From Arthrobacter sp. H16F315 (GTDB lineage Bacteria > Actinomycetota > Actinomycetes > Actinomycetales > Micrococcaceae), in assembly GCF_024124825.1 (NCBI RefSeq), contig NZ_JAMXSS010000002.1:1364001-1428000 (forward strand): 64,000 nt of DNA, in the 5' to 3' direction. Shown in pieces: positions 26,816 to 35,070 of this stretch; the first letter of the stretch is position 1, and each line of letters opens with the position of its first letter. Under the pieces are notes generated by a model, which was not told the DNA's origin, did no database searches, and worked only from the letters and a program-made list of their open reading frames with translations. The translations under genes were made by a program, and so were the position numbers.

Positions 26816-28126
26816 GTGAAGGTACTTGTCATCGGCCCCGGCGGCCGCGAACACGCCATTGTCCGATCCTTGCTTGCCGACCCTGTTGTGTCCGAGGTCC
26901 ACGCGGCCCCGGGCAACGCCGGCATCAGCAAGCTGGTCCCCACTTACACCATTGACGCGAGTGATCCCGCCGCCGTCGCGGCGCTGGCCGCCAGGCTCAC
27001 AGTGGATCTGGTGGTGGTCGGCCCCGAGGCGCCTCTTGCCGCCGGAGTCGCCGATGCCGTCCGTGCCGCGGGCATCCCCGTCTTCGGTCCCGGCAAAGAA
27101 GCAGCACAGCTCGAGGCCTCCAAGGCCTTTGCCAAGGAAGTGATGGCCGAGGCGGGCGTACCCACTGCCATGGCCCGGGTGGCGTCCAACGCCGGTGAAG
27201 CCGCCGACGCCCTCGATATCTTTGGCGCCCCCTACGTTGTTAAGGATGATGGACTCGCCGCGGGGAAGGGTGTTGTTGTCACCAGCAACCGGGAGGAGGC
27301 CCTCGCCCACGCGCAGAGCTGCTTCGACGCCGGCGGCACCGTTGTGATCGAGGAGTTCCTCGACGGCCCGGAGGTGTCCGTCTTTGTCCTCTGCGACGGC
27401 GTGAACACCGTGGCGCTGTCCCCGGCCCAGGATTTCAAACGGATCTTCGACAACGACGAAGGACCCAACACCGGCGGAATGGGCGCCTATACCCCGCTGG
27501 AATGGGCACCGGAAGGCCTGGTCCAGGAAGTCCTGGACCGCGTTGCCCAGCCCACGGTCAACCAGATGGCGCACCGCGGCACTCCGTTCGTCGGCGTGCT
27601 GTTTGTCGGCCTGGCCCTGACTTCCCGCGGTACCCGCGTGATCGAATTCAACGTACGCTTCGGCGATCCGGAGACCCAGGCCGTCCTGGCCCGCCTCAAG
27701 ACGCCCCTGGGCGGGCTGCTGATGGCGGCCGCCAAGGGCGAATTGGACAAGGTCCAGCCGCTGCGCTGGTCAAAGGACACCGCCGTCGCCGTCGTCGTCG
27801 CTGCCGAAAACTACCCGAACGACCCGCGCACCGGCGACCGGATCCGGGGGCTCAAAAAAGTCGAGTCGATCGAGGGTGTCCACGTGATCCACGCCGGCAC
27901 CCGGCTCGACGACGAAGGCAAAGTTGTGTCCGCCGGCGGGCGGGTGCTGGCAGTAGTAGCGCTCGGCGCGGACCTGGTGGAGGCGCGGGAACGCGCGTAC
28001 GACGGCGTCGAACTGGTCCAGCTTGAGGGCAGCCAGTTCCGCACGGATATCGGCGGTAAAGCGGCCCGCGGTGAGATCAACGTTCAGAACCGCGGAACCA
28101 CCACAGCCCAGAAAGCGAAGGCTTGA
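26816..28126 (+). CDS. purD: Phosphoribosylamine-glycine ligase
   Basis: Second enzyme of de novo purine synthesis (436 aa), ATP-grasp fold, joining phosphoribosylamine and glycine. The N-terminus is VKVLVIGPGGREHAI from GTG 26816. The ATP-grasp features KDDGLAAGKGVVV, EEFLDGPEVSVFVL and GGMGAYTP are present, as is the metal site region FNVRFGDPETQAVL. The frame stays open upstream but only through the repeat array, so GTG 26816 is chosen. purC starts 2 bp downstream, giving a purDC pair. Confidence 0.95.
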   Translation: MKVLVIGPGGREHAIVRSLLADPVVSEVHAAPGNAGISKLVPTYTIDASDPAAVAALAARLTVDLVVVGPEAPLAAGVADAVRAAGIPVFGPGKEAAQLEASKAFAKEVMAEAGVPTAMARVASNAGEAADALDIFGAPYVVKDDGLAAGKGVVVTSNREEALAHAQSCFDAGGTVVIEEFLDGPEVSVFVLCDGVNTVALSPAQDFKRIFDNDEGPNTGGMGAYTPLEWAPEGLVQEVLDRVAQPTVNQMAHRGTPFVGVLFVGLALTSRGTRVIEFNVRFGDPETQAVLARLKTPLGGLLMAAAKGELDKVQPLRWSKDTAVAVVVAAENYPNDPRTGDRIRGLKKVESIEGVHVIHAGTRLDDEGKVVSAGGRVLAVVALGADLVEARERAYDGVELVQLEGSQFRTDIGGKAARGEINVQNRGTTTAQKAKA

Positions 28127-28128
28127 GT

Positions 28129-29107
28129 ATGACCCCCTCCGAATCCGGCGTGCCGGAAGCCGCCGAACCCGCGCCGTCCGCCCCGGGCGGCGGCCTGGAC
28201 ACCGCCACGGTGGATCTTCCCGGCTGGAAGCACATCTACTCGGGGAAGGTCCGCGACCTCTACGTTCCGGCGGACGGGTCCATCACGGAGCGCATCGGCC
28301 AGGACTGCGTGCTGGTCGTCGCCAGCGACCGCATCAGCGCCTACGATCACGTCCTTGCCAGCGAGATCCCGGATAAGGGCCGCATTTTGACCCAGCTGAG
28401 CCTGTGGTGGTTCGAGCAGCTCGGCGTGGAGCACCATGTGCTCGCGTCAACTGTCGAGGCCGGGGTGCCGGCCGCCGTGGAGGGCCGCGCGATGATCTGT
28501 AAAAAACTGCAGATGTTCCCGGTCGAATGCATCGCCCGCGGTTACCTCACCGGCTCGGGACTCGAGGAATACCGGCGGTCCCGCACCGTCTGCGGCATTC
28601 CCCTGCCCGAGGGCCTGGTGGACGGATCCCGGCTCGAGGAGGCTATCTTCACCCCCCTCAGCGAAGGCCGAGGTGGGGGAGCATGATGAGAACATCACCT
28701 ACGACGCCGTTGTGGAAACCGTGGGCGGGGACGCCGCCTCCTCGCTGCGCGAGCTGACGCTGGCGATCTACACAAAGGCCGAGGCAATTGCCCGTCAGCG
28801 CGGCATCGTCCTCGCCGACACCAAGGTGGAATTCGGCGTCGACACGGTTTCCGGCGTCATCACCCTCGGCGATGAGGTGCTCACCCCGGATTCCTCACGG
28901 TTCTGGGACGCCGCCACCTACCAGCCCGGCCAAGCCCAGCCGTCCTATGACAAGCAGTACGTCCGTGACTGGCTGACCTCGTCGGAATCCGGTTGGGACC
29001 GCTCCTCGGACGCACCGCCGCCGCCGCTGCCTGCGGACGTTGTGGTGCGGACCCGTGGCCGCTACGTCGAGGCCTACGAAAAGCTCACCGGCCGGACGTT
29101 CGCCTAA
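28129..29107 (+). pseudogene. purC: SAICAR synthase, frame broken by one extra C
   Basis: Phosphoribosylaminoimidazole-succinocarboxamide synthase, step 7 of purine synthesis. The first part (28129-28657) has IYSGKVRDLYVP, LVVASDRISAYD and CIARGYLTGSGLEEY. The frame then ends at a TGA near 28686, while the +1 frame continues KAEVGEHDENITY, LADTKVEFG and RFWDAATYQPG to 29107. Deleting one C from the six-C run 28652-28657 gives IFTPSAKAEVGEHDEN, the family sequence, and a normal 325-residue enzyme. Because purC is needed for purine prototrophy, a sequencing insertion is more likely than a real lesion. Its end overlaps the convergent regulator by 4 bp. Confidence 0.88.
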
Positions 29108-30396
29108 GCCTCCGCGGGCAGGCGGTGCTGGGTCCCGGCTGAGGCAGCGGCCTGAGCGCGGCGCTGGGCCAGCCGGATTTCCAGCACGGCGTCCATCGCC
29201 TGCTGGACCCGGTCCGAGGCGCCGGCGGCGCTGAACTCCTTCTGGGCTTCCTCGAGGTAGACCAGTGCTTCCTCGGCTTCGGCCGCGGCCTTGAGCGCTT
29301 TGCCGAGCAGCAGCGAGACCTCGCCCGCGGTGTGCTTGGCGAGCGCGTCCTTGTCGGCGTGGATGTCGCGCAGTTTCCGGACTGCGGCCACGATGTCCCC
29401 GGTCAGGTAGAGCCAGCGGGCCCGGATAAAAGCGACTTCAAGTTCGTCAGTTTTGTTGCCGCCCACGATTGAGAGTGCCAGTTCGGCGCGCTCGATCGAG
29501 CTCAGGGTTTCCGGTTCGACAATGCCCGAGGACAGCCGGACGGCCGCGGAAGCTTTGTTAAACCGCGCCCAGAGGTCGATGTCGTTGGCGGGGGAGAGCA
29601 ACCGGGAGGCACGTTCGTGGTGCCTGATGCCCTCGGTGTAGTCATGGCGCATAAATGCCACGTTGCCGATCACCCAGGCTACTTCGCCGGCCAGTTGGGT
29701 CATGGAGTGGTCATCCATCTGCCCGTTCATGGCCCGGCAGTATTCCCAGGCCTCGTCCAGCCGCCCGCTTTCTGCCAGCGCACCGATGAGGGCGCGCAGC
29801 GCGCCGATGATCAGGGTCGAGCCCTTGGGCAGCTGTGCGCAGAGCCGCACCGCTTCCTGGGCGTGTCCGACGGCGGCAGCCAGCTGCCCTTGTCCCTGTG
29901 AGGCTGCGGCGAGCATCTGCCGTGCCCGCACTCCCAGGCCTGCCGACTCGGCGGCCATCGGGTGATCCAGCAGGCGCTGGACGATGTCCGTGCATTCCTG
30001 CCACTGACCCTGTTTGATCAAGCATTCGGCCTGCATATAGGTCATGTTCCACCAGGCGCTGGTGTTTTTGGCGTCGAGGGCGATCTGGGCTGCGGCGGCT
30101 GCATGGGTGGCCGCCAGCGGATAATCCCGCAGGTCCCAGGCCTGGCGGGCGTACAGTCCGGAGAGCACGTATTCGGCGTCGCTGACGGATACGGGCTGGC
30201 TCCAGGCTTCCAGCGCCTTAGGTGCCAGTTCCAGCCGCCGGGCGAGTTCCTGGATCACGTCCGCGGTCGGTTCGCGGCGGCCGGTCTCCAAGAGGGAGAT
30301 ATAGCTGGGAGAGTACAGATTGCGGCCCAAGTCCGCCTGCGTCAGGCCACGCTCGAGCCGTTCCGCTCGGAGCTTCTCACCGAATCCGTTCCCCAC
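29104..30396 (-). CDS. XRE-family HTH regulator with TPR domain (RRNPP-like)
   Basis: A 430-residue cytoplasmic regulator. Residues about 8-62 form an XRE helix-turn-helix (LRAERLERGLTQADLGRN, then YSPSYISLLETGRREPT and VIQELARRLEL). From about 73 to 410 the protein is all-helical with regularly spaced tetratricopeptide-type repeats (YPLAATHAAAAAQIAL, GQWQECTDIVQRLLDHP, GRLDEAWEYCRAMN, YTEGIRHHERASRL, then EEALVYLEEAQKEFSAAG). This HTH+TPR layout matches the RRNPP peptide-sensing regulators (Rap, PlcR, NprR, Rgg) of Firmicutes. GTG 30396 has a strong GAGGAGG 5 nt upstream. A gene for a repeat-containing secreted peptide lies divergently next door, suggesting ligand and sensor. Binding of that peptide is an inference. 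Confidence 0.88.
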   Translation of the reverse strand: MGNGFGEKLRAERLERGLTQADLGRNLYSPSYISLLETGRREPTADVIQELARRLELAPKALEAWSQPVSVSDAEYVLSGLYARQAWDLRDYPLAATHAAAAAQIALDAKNTSAWWNMTYMQAECLIKQGQWQECTDIVQRLLDHPMAAESAGLGVRARQMLAAASQGQGQLAAAVGHAQEAVRLCAQLPKGSTLIIGALRALIGALAESGRLDEAWEYCRAMNGQMDDHSMTQLAGEVAWVIGNVAFMRHDYTEGIRHHERASRLLSPANDIDLWARFNKASAAVRLSSGIVEPETLSSIERAELALSIVGGNKTDELEVAFIRARWLYLTGDIVAAVRKLRDIHADKDALAKHTAGEVSLLLGKALKAAAEAEEALVYLEEAQKEFSAAGASDRVQQAMDAVLEIRLAQRRAQAAASAGTQHRLPAEA

Positions 30397-30435
30397 GGAT
30401 ACCTCCTCATTCCGGACACTCTTTGTACTAAATGC

Positions 30436-30475
30436 TTGACAGGCCCTGTGGAAAACATTTTACAATGTATGTCAA
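30436..30475 (+). promoter_or_regulatory. Promoter of the repeat-peptide gene with palindrome at -10
   Basis: A consensus -35 TTGACA (30436-30441) is followed after 19 bp by TACAAT (30461-30466), or after 17 bp by TTTACA. The palindrome ACATT-TTAC-AATGT (30455-30468) covers the -10 region, and TGTCAA (30470-30475) mirrors the -35 box. A regulator bound here would control the peptide promoter. The RBS of the divergent regulator gene is only about 40 bp away. Confidence 0.7.
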
Positions 30476-30525
30476 CAAGGGTAGTGCTGACTTGGTAAGG
30501 ACCCCAACTCGTATTGAGGAACTCT

Positions 30526-30741
30526 ATGTTGAAGAAAATTGCTGCCGGCGCCATCCTGGCGGGCGCACTGGCGTTCACCGCCGCCGCTCCGGCAGTTCTG
30601 TCTGCCGGTTTCGCCGCTGGGACCAGCGTCACGGCAGTTGGCAACTGGCCTGACCCGATGAATGCACCGCAGGCCGTGGGTAACTGGCCAGATCCGATGG
30701 TCTACTCCACCAACGTCGGCAACTGGCCCGATCCGATGTAG
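30526..30741 (+). CDS. Secreted precursor with three VGNWPDPM repeats; candidate signalling peptide
   Basis: A 71-residue protein. Residues 1 to about 31 form a Sec-type signal sequence: basic n-region MLKK, hydrophobic IAAGAILAGALAFTAAA, and several possible A-x-A-like cleavage points around residues 23-31. The mature part is almost entirely three identical octapeptides VGNWPDPM at residues 38-45, 51-58 and 64-71, an exact 13-residue period, with linkers NAPQA and VYSTN; the last copy ends at the stop. All nucleotide differences between copies are synonymous (GTT/GTG/GTC, GGC/GGT, CCT/CCA/CCC, GAC/GAT). ATG 30526 has GAGGA upstream. It is divergent from an HTH+TPR regulator and has its own promoter and terminator. 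A cell-surface repeat peptide is the alternative reading. Confidence 0.88.
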   Translation: MLKKIAAGAILAGALAFTAAAPAVLSAGFAAGTSVTAVGNWPDPMNAPQAVGNWPDPMVYSTNVGNWPDPM

Positions 30742-30755
30742 CCAGCGGCACTTCG

Positions 30756-30786
30756 ATGGCTCCGGGGCACCACGTCCCGGAGCCAT
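30756..30786 (+). terminator. Intrinsic terminator of the repeat-peptide gene
   Basis: An 11-bp perfect stem ATGGCTCCGGG (30756-30766) pairs with 30776-30786 across a 9-nt loop and is followed by TGTTTTGTC. It lies 15 bp after the stop codon, so the peptide gene is a self-contained short transcript of about 300 nt. Confidence 0.85.
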
Positions 30787-30832
30787 TGTTTTGTCACCCG
30801 CCCCCGGTCGGGTTCATATTCCGGGCACATAC

Positions 30833-30868
30833 AACAAGAGGGCCTTCCAGTTGGAAGACCCTCTTGTT
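30833..30868 (-). terminator. Hairpin terminator downstream of tRNA-Pro
   Basis: Arms 30833-30848 and 30853-30868 pair over 16 positions with one mismatch and a 4-nt loop. On the minus strand it follows the tRNA 3' end by 6 nt, as expected for a tRNA terminator; on the + strand it is flanked by TTTATT. Confidence 0.75.
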
Positions 30869-30874
30869 TATTGG

Positions 30875-30948
30875 TCGGGATGACAGGATTTGAACCTGCG
30901 ACCTCGTCGTCCCGAACGACGCGCGCTACCAAGCTGCGCCACATCCCG
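30875..30948 (-). tRNA. tRNA-Pro (anticodon CGG)
   Basis: A 74-nt cloverleaf on the minus strand. The acceptor stem is CGGGATG/CATCCCG with discriminator A, the D-arm GGCGCAGCTTGGTAGCGC, and the anticodon stem-loop CGTCG-TTCGGGA-CGACG with anticodon CGG (codon CCG). The T-arm has GGTTCAAATCC. CCA is not encoded. Confidence 0.96.
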
Positions 30949-31036
30949 ATCCGTTACTTCAAAAGCAACTTCACAAGACTATCCGATGGTGGCCCCGGAT
31001 GCGAAATCGAACCGCGGGTCTCGCTGCGCCGAAGGG

Positions 31037-32866
31037 CTAGACCAGCGAATCCTTCCAGGCACCGTGGAGCCGGGCAAAGCGTCCTCCGCCGCCGATTAGC
31101 TCCGCCGGGGTGCCGTCCTCGACTACCCGCCCGTCCTGGACCACCAGCACCCGGTCGGCGGTTTCCACCGTGGACAGGCGGTGCGCGATGATAAGGGCGG
31201 TCCGGCCGGAGTCCGCCCCGGCCCCCTGCAGCAGGCCCGCGAGGCCGGCCTGCACGAGGCGTTCGGACGGGATGTCCAGCGAAGACGTGGCCTCGTCAAG
31301 GATCAGCACGGCAGGGCGGGCCAGGAACGCCCGGGCGAAGCTGATCAGTTGGCGCTGACCGGCCGAAACCCGGCCGCCGCGTTTGTTGACGTCCGTGTCG
31401 TAGCCTTCCGGAAGCGCCAGGATGAAATCGTGCGCGCCCACCGCCCTGGCGGCGGCTTCGATCTCATCCCGGGAGGCAGTGGGACGCCCCAGGGCGATAT
31501 TGTCCGCCACGGAGCCGCTGAACAGGAACGCCTCCTGGGTGACCATCACGACGTTGCGCCGCAGGTCCGCCGTCGTCAGCTCCCGCAGATCCACGCCGTC
31601 TAGCGTCAGGGAGCCCGCGGAGACGTCGTAGAAGCGGGCGATCAGCTTGGCAAGCGTGGATTTTCCGGCACCGGTTTGGCCCACCAGGGCCACCGTCTGA
31701 CCGGCAGGAATATGCAGATCCAGGGTGGGAATGATGAGCGGCCCGGTGCCGTAGCGGAACTCGGCGCCGTTGAAGTCGATGGTGCCCTTGGCCCGGTGCA
31801 GGGCCACCGGGTTCCTGGGCGGCCGGACGGTGGGGACCTCCTCGAGCAGCCCGGAGACCTTCTCCAGCGCCGCCTGGGCGCTCTGGAAGGAGTTGTAGAA
31901 CATGGCCATCTGGTCCACCGGCTGGAAGAAGCGTTTGGTGGACAGGATCAGGGCCAGCAGCACACCGACGGCAAGGTCTCCGCCGAGCACCCGGAAACCG
32001 CCGAGCAGCAGGACGACGGCGACGCAGACATTGCCGATCAGCACCAGGCCGGGCTGGAAGATGCCGCTGAGATTGATGGACCGGACCGTGACCTGGCGGT
32101 AGTCCTCGGAGAGTTCGGCATACCGTGCGGCGTTGTCGCGTTCCTTCCGAAAGGCCTTGACCGCCCGGATTCCGGTCATGGTTTCGACGAAATGGACGAT
32201 CAGGCGGGCCGAGACTGCGCGGGATTCACGGAATGCGATCTGGGAGTGTTTCTGGTACCAGCGGGCCAGCAAGAACATCGGTAGCCCCGCGGCCAGGATC
32301 AGCAGGCCGCTGCGCCAGTCGAGGGCGAACACCGTCACCGCGGTGAAGAGCATAAACAGGATCCCCGAGGACAGGGAGCTGATTCCGGAGTCCAGGAGTT
32401 CGCGCAGCGCCTCAAGGTCCGAGGTCTGCCGGGCGATGATGCGCCCCGAGGTGTACTTTTCGTGGAATTCGAGGCTGAGCCGCTGGGTGTGCCGGAAGAC
32501 CCGTACCCGGAGGTCGAGCAACATCGCCTGGCTCAGCCGTGCGGTCGAGGTCACGTACACGGCGGTGAGGCCCGCCGTCGCAACGGCGGCTGCGAGGTAG
32601 GCTGCGCCGGTGAACAGGAGCGGAAGGTTGTCGCCCGCGGTCAGGGCCGGCAGGGCTCTGTCGATGCCGAACGCGATCAGCGCCGGCCCGGCGACCCGTG
32701 CGGCCTGGGACAGCACCACGGCGGCAATGGTCAGCCAGAACCGCCGTCGGACCGGGCGGATCAGCGAACCAAGCAGGACCAGGGACCGGCGGCGCACCGT
32801 CTTGCTTTCGGTCCTGGACAGGTGCGCGTTGTCCTCGTTCGCGGTGCCGAAAGTTGTGCTGCTCAT
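31037..32866 (-). CDS. ABC exporter half-transporter, subunit with consensus Walker B
   Basis: ABC transporter with fused membrane and ATPase domains (609 aa). Six membrane helices at about residues 30-330 precede a nucleotide-binding domain from about 360. Walker A is [10 protein letters not shown], the signature motif is the degenerate VSAGQRQL, Walker B is [11 protein letters not shown] with catalytic Glu, and the H-loop is IIAHRLSTV. It overlaps the upstream partner gene by ATGA. The partner has a normal LSGGQ but lacks the catalytic Glu, so the two are complementary halves of a heterodimeric exporter with one active ATP site, as in BmrCD or TM287/288. Substrate (drug, lipid or peptide) unknown. 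Confidence 0.9.
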   Translation of the reverse strand: MSSTTFGTANEDNAHLSRTESKTVRRRSLVLLGSLIRPVRRRFWLTIAAVVLSQAARVAGPALIAFGIDRALPALTAGDNLPLLFTGAAYLAAAVATAGLTAVYVTSTARLSQAMLLDLRVRVFRHTQRLSLEFHEKYTSGRIIARQTSDLEALRELLDSGISSLSSGILFMLFTAVTVFALDWRSGLLILAAGLPMFLLARWYQKHSQIAFRESRAVSARLIVHFVETMTGIRAVKAFRKERDNAARYAELSEDYRQVTVRSINLSGIFQPGLVLIGNVCVAVVLLLGGFRVLGGDLAVGVLLALILSTKRFFQPVDQMAMFYNSFQSAQAALEKVSGLLEEVPTVRPPRNPVALHRAKGTIDFNGAEFRYGTGPLIIPTLDLHIPAGQTVALVGQTGAGKSTLAKLIARFYDVSAGSLTLDGVDLRELTTADLRRNVVMVTQEAFLFSGSVADNIALGRPTASRDEIEAAARAVGAHDFILALPEGYDTDVNKRGGRVSAGQRQLISFARAFLARPAVLILDEATSSLDIPSERLVQAGLAGLLQGAGADSGRTALIIAHRLSTVETADRVLVVQDGRVVEDGTPAELIGGGGRFARLHGAWKDSLV

Positions 32867-34695
32867 CGGGAAACCTCCTCTGCGTTGAGGCTTGTCAGGT
32901 CCGAGTCCATCAGGTCGGAGTCCAGGTCCCGGGGCTCCGGGTCGAGGCTGGCGATCACATGCCGGTAGTGGCGGTTCCCCGCGAGCAGTTCGGTGTGGGT
33001 TCCGACGGCGGCGATCCCGCCGTCCTCCAGCAGGGCCACCCGGTCCGCCAGCGCTACGGTGGACGGCCGGTGGGCCACGATCAGGGTGGTGGTGTCGGCG
33101 AGCACCTCGCGCAACCGGGTCTCGACACGTTCCTCGGTGTTGACGTCAAGGGCAGAGAGCGGGTCGTCCAGGACCAGGACCTTTGGCCCGGCAGCGATGG
33201 CGCGGGCCAGGGCGAGCCGCTGCCGCTGGCCGCCGGAGAGGCTGAGCCCCTCCTCGCCGATCAGGGTGTCGAGCCCGTCCGGCAGCGAGTACACGAAGTG
33301 GGCCTGGGCGACGTCGAGGGCCTCCGCGAGGGCCTCCTCGCGGCGCTCGGCCGTGAGGCTTTCCGGTGCGCCGAGCATCACGTTGTCACGGACCGAGCTG
33401 GAGAACAAGGTGGTGTCCTCGAAGGCGACGGCGACAACCGTGCGGAGCTCCTCGACGCTGAATTCGCGCAGATCGACCCCGTCAATGGTGATGGAACCGG
33501 CAGTGACGTCGTGCAGCCGGGGCACCAGCTGCAGCAAGGCGCTTTTGCCGCTGCCCGTGATTCCCACCAGTGCCATCGTCTCGCCGGGCCTGATGTCAAG
33601 ATTGATGTTCCGGAGGATCGGTTTGTCCGGGGCGTCCTCATAGGCGAACCCGGCGTTGTTGAAGCGCAGGGCGCCGGTCAGGGCCTCGGGGCGGCGGGGA
33701 TGTTCGGGACTGGTGATGGTGTTCACCGAGTCCATCACCTCAAAGTGCCGGTCCACGGCCGTCTTGGCGGTCAGGGCCATGGCCAGAAGCAAGCCGCTGA
33801 ACTCCACCGGAGTGGCGATGACGGCAGCGGTGGCGAAGAACGCCACCAGGGCGCCGATGCTCAGCGCGCCGGTGGAGGCGAGCATAATACCGGCGACGAG
33901 GCCGGCGCCGAGGGCGAGCTCGGGCAGCAGGGTGACCACCAGGCTGAAGGTAGCCAGGTGCTTGGCCTTGACTATCTCCGTCTGGCGGAGGCCTTCGGCC
34001 TGCTCGTTGAAGTTCTCCAGCGCCTCGCGGCTGCGGCCGAATGCCTTGAGCACCCGGATCCCGTGGACCGATTCCTCGACAGTGGTGGCGAGGTCGCCGG
34101 CCTGGTCCTGGCTGCGGCGCGCCACCTTGCTGAAGCGGGTGCGGAAACGGAAACCGTTGACCATAAGCGGCACTGCGGCGGCGAGGAAAATCAGGGCCAG
34201 CTGCCAGCTCATCGTGAACATCACCACAACGCCGATCACCACCGTCAGGGTGGTGACCACGAGCATAATGGCGCCGAAGGCCATCCAACGGCGCAGGAAG
34301 TTCAGGTCCGTCATGGCGCGGGAGAGCAGCTGGCCGGAGCCCCAGCGTTCGTGGAAGGAAACGGTCAGATCCTGCAGATGGTCGTAGAGGGACACACGCA
34401 TTCGGGTCTCAACAGTGGTGGCAGGGTTGATCACGAATTGCCGCCGCAGGGCTACCAGGCCGGCTTCAGCGATGCCCAGGCCCAGAATAACGAGGGAGGC
34501 GATCCAGACTGCGTCCGGACTGCCGCCGGGCCGGAGGGACTGGTTGATCAGCACCCGCAGCACCTGGGGGATGGCCAGAGCCACCAGGCTCGCCAGCAAG
34601 GCGGAAAGCAGGCCCAGGACCAGCCGCGGAATAATCGGCTTAACGTGGGGGTAAAGGCGGCTGATGGAGGAGAAAAATGAGGTCTGCTGGGCCAT
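32863..34695 (-). CDS. ABC exporter half-transporter, subunit with degenerate Walker B
   Basis: Partner subunit (610 aa from ATG 34695). The N-terminal six-helix membrane domain starts [20 protein letters not shown]. The ATPase domain has Walker [11 protein letters not shown], signature LSGGQRQR, Walker [12 protein letters not shown] with Asp in place of the catalytic Glu, and H-loop IVAHRPSTV. Such asymmetry is diagnostic of heterodimeric exporters. An alternative start at 34758 would add 21 residues with no similarity to a transporter N-terminus. Upstream lies a 375-bp gene-free gap with repeat array B. Confidence 0.9.
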   Translation of the reverse strand: MAQQTSFFSSISRLYPHVKPIIPRLVLGLLSALLASLVALAIPQVLRVLINQSLRPGGSPDAVWIASLVILGLGIAEAGLVALRRQFVINPATTVETRMRVSLYDHLQDLTVSFHERWGSGQLLSRAMTDLNFLRRWMAFGAIMLVVTTLTVVIGVVVMFTMSWQLALIFLAAAVPLMVNGFRFRTRFSKVARRSQDQAGDLATTVEESVHGIRVLKAFGRSREALENFNEQAEGLRQTEIVKAKHLATFSLVVTLLPELALGAGLVAGIMLASTGALSIGALVAFFATAAVIATPVEFSGLLLAMALTAKTAVDRHFEVMDSVNTITSPEHPRRPEALTGALRFNNAGFAYEDAPDKPILRNINLDIRPGETMALVGITGSGKSALLQLVPRLHDVTAGSITIDGVDLREFSVEELRTVVAVAFEDTTLFSSSVRDNVMLGAPESLTAERREEALAEALDVAQAHFVYSLPDGLDTLIGEEGLSLSGGQRQRLALARAIAAGPKVLVLDDPLSALDVNTEERVETRLREVLADTTTLIVAHRPSTVALADRVALLEDGGIAAVGTHTELLAGNRHYRHVIASLDPEPRDLDSDLMDSDLTSLNAEEVSR

Positions 34696-34864
34696 GCCTG
34701 ACTTCTTCACACGCGACGGCAGCGGGCCGGCGCAACTGGATGTAGTTTCCTGTAGCAACTACCCTAGGCCATCGCGTGAGCCGGTTCACATGAACATCGG
34801 CGGAGGGCAGGATTTCGTCCAGTAATTACGTTCCGCAATGCTCGGACGGTGCACGGCCCGTCAG

Positions 34865-35048
34865 GGACATGTCCACCCGTGGCTGCTGAAAGTGGACATC
34901 AACCCCGCTGCCCCACCGGACATGTCCACTTCCGGGCGCGGAGAGCGGACACAATCCGCGCTTCCCTCGGCGCATGTCCACTCCTGCGCGCGAAGGGTGG
35001 ACATATGCCCATTATGTCCAGCCGGGGAGGCCACGGGCGGGCATGTCC
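34865..35048. repeat. Intergenic GGACATGTCC palindrome array B
   Basis: Two perfect GGACATGTCC (34865, 34918) and one GGGCATGTCC (35039) are interspersed with degenerate copies: GTGGACATCAACC near 34893, GGACACAATCC near 34947, GCGCATGTCC near 34969 and GGACATATGCCC at 34999 joined to CATTATGTCCAG (35010). The latter pair matches the arrangement in array A. No gene is present between 34696 and 35070 apart from this array. Confidence 0.85.
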
Positions 35049-35070
35049 ACTGCGCGGCGGAGGGTCCGGC

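Noticed and set aside
30526..30741. RiPP (lanthipeptide or lasso-type) precursor interpretation of the repeat peptide
   Set aside because: There are no modification, protease or dedicated export genes adjacent, the core has no Cys, Ser or Thr in the repeats, and a Sec-type leader is present.
32698..34680. Long open frame (about 660 codons) on the + strand opposite the ABC exporter subunit
   Set aside because: A shadow of the GC-rich real gene: no family content, low-complexity Gly/Gln/His/Glu composition, and the opposite strand holds full ABC motifs.
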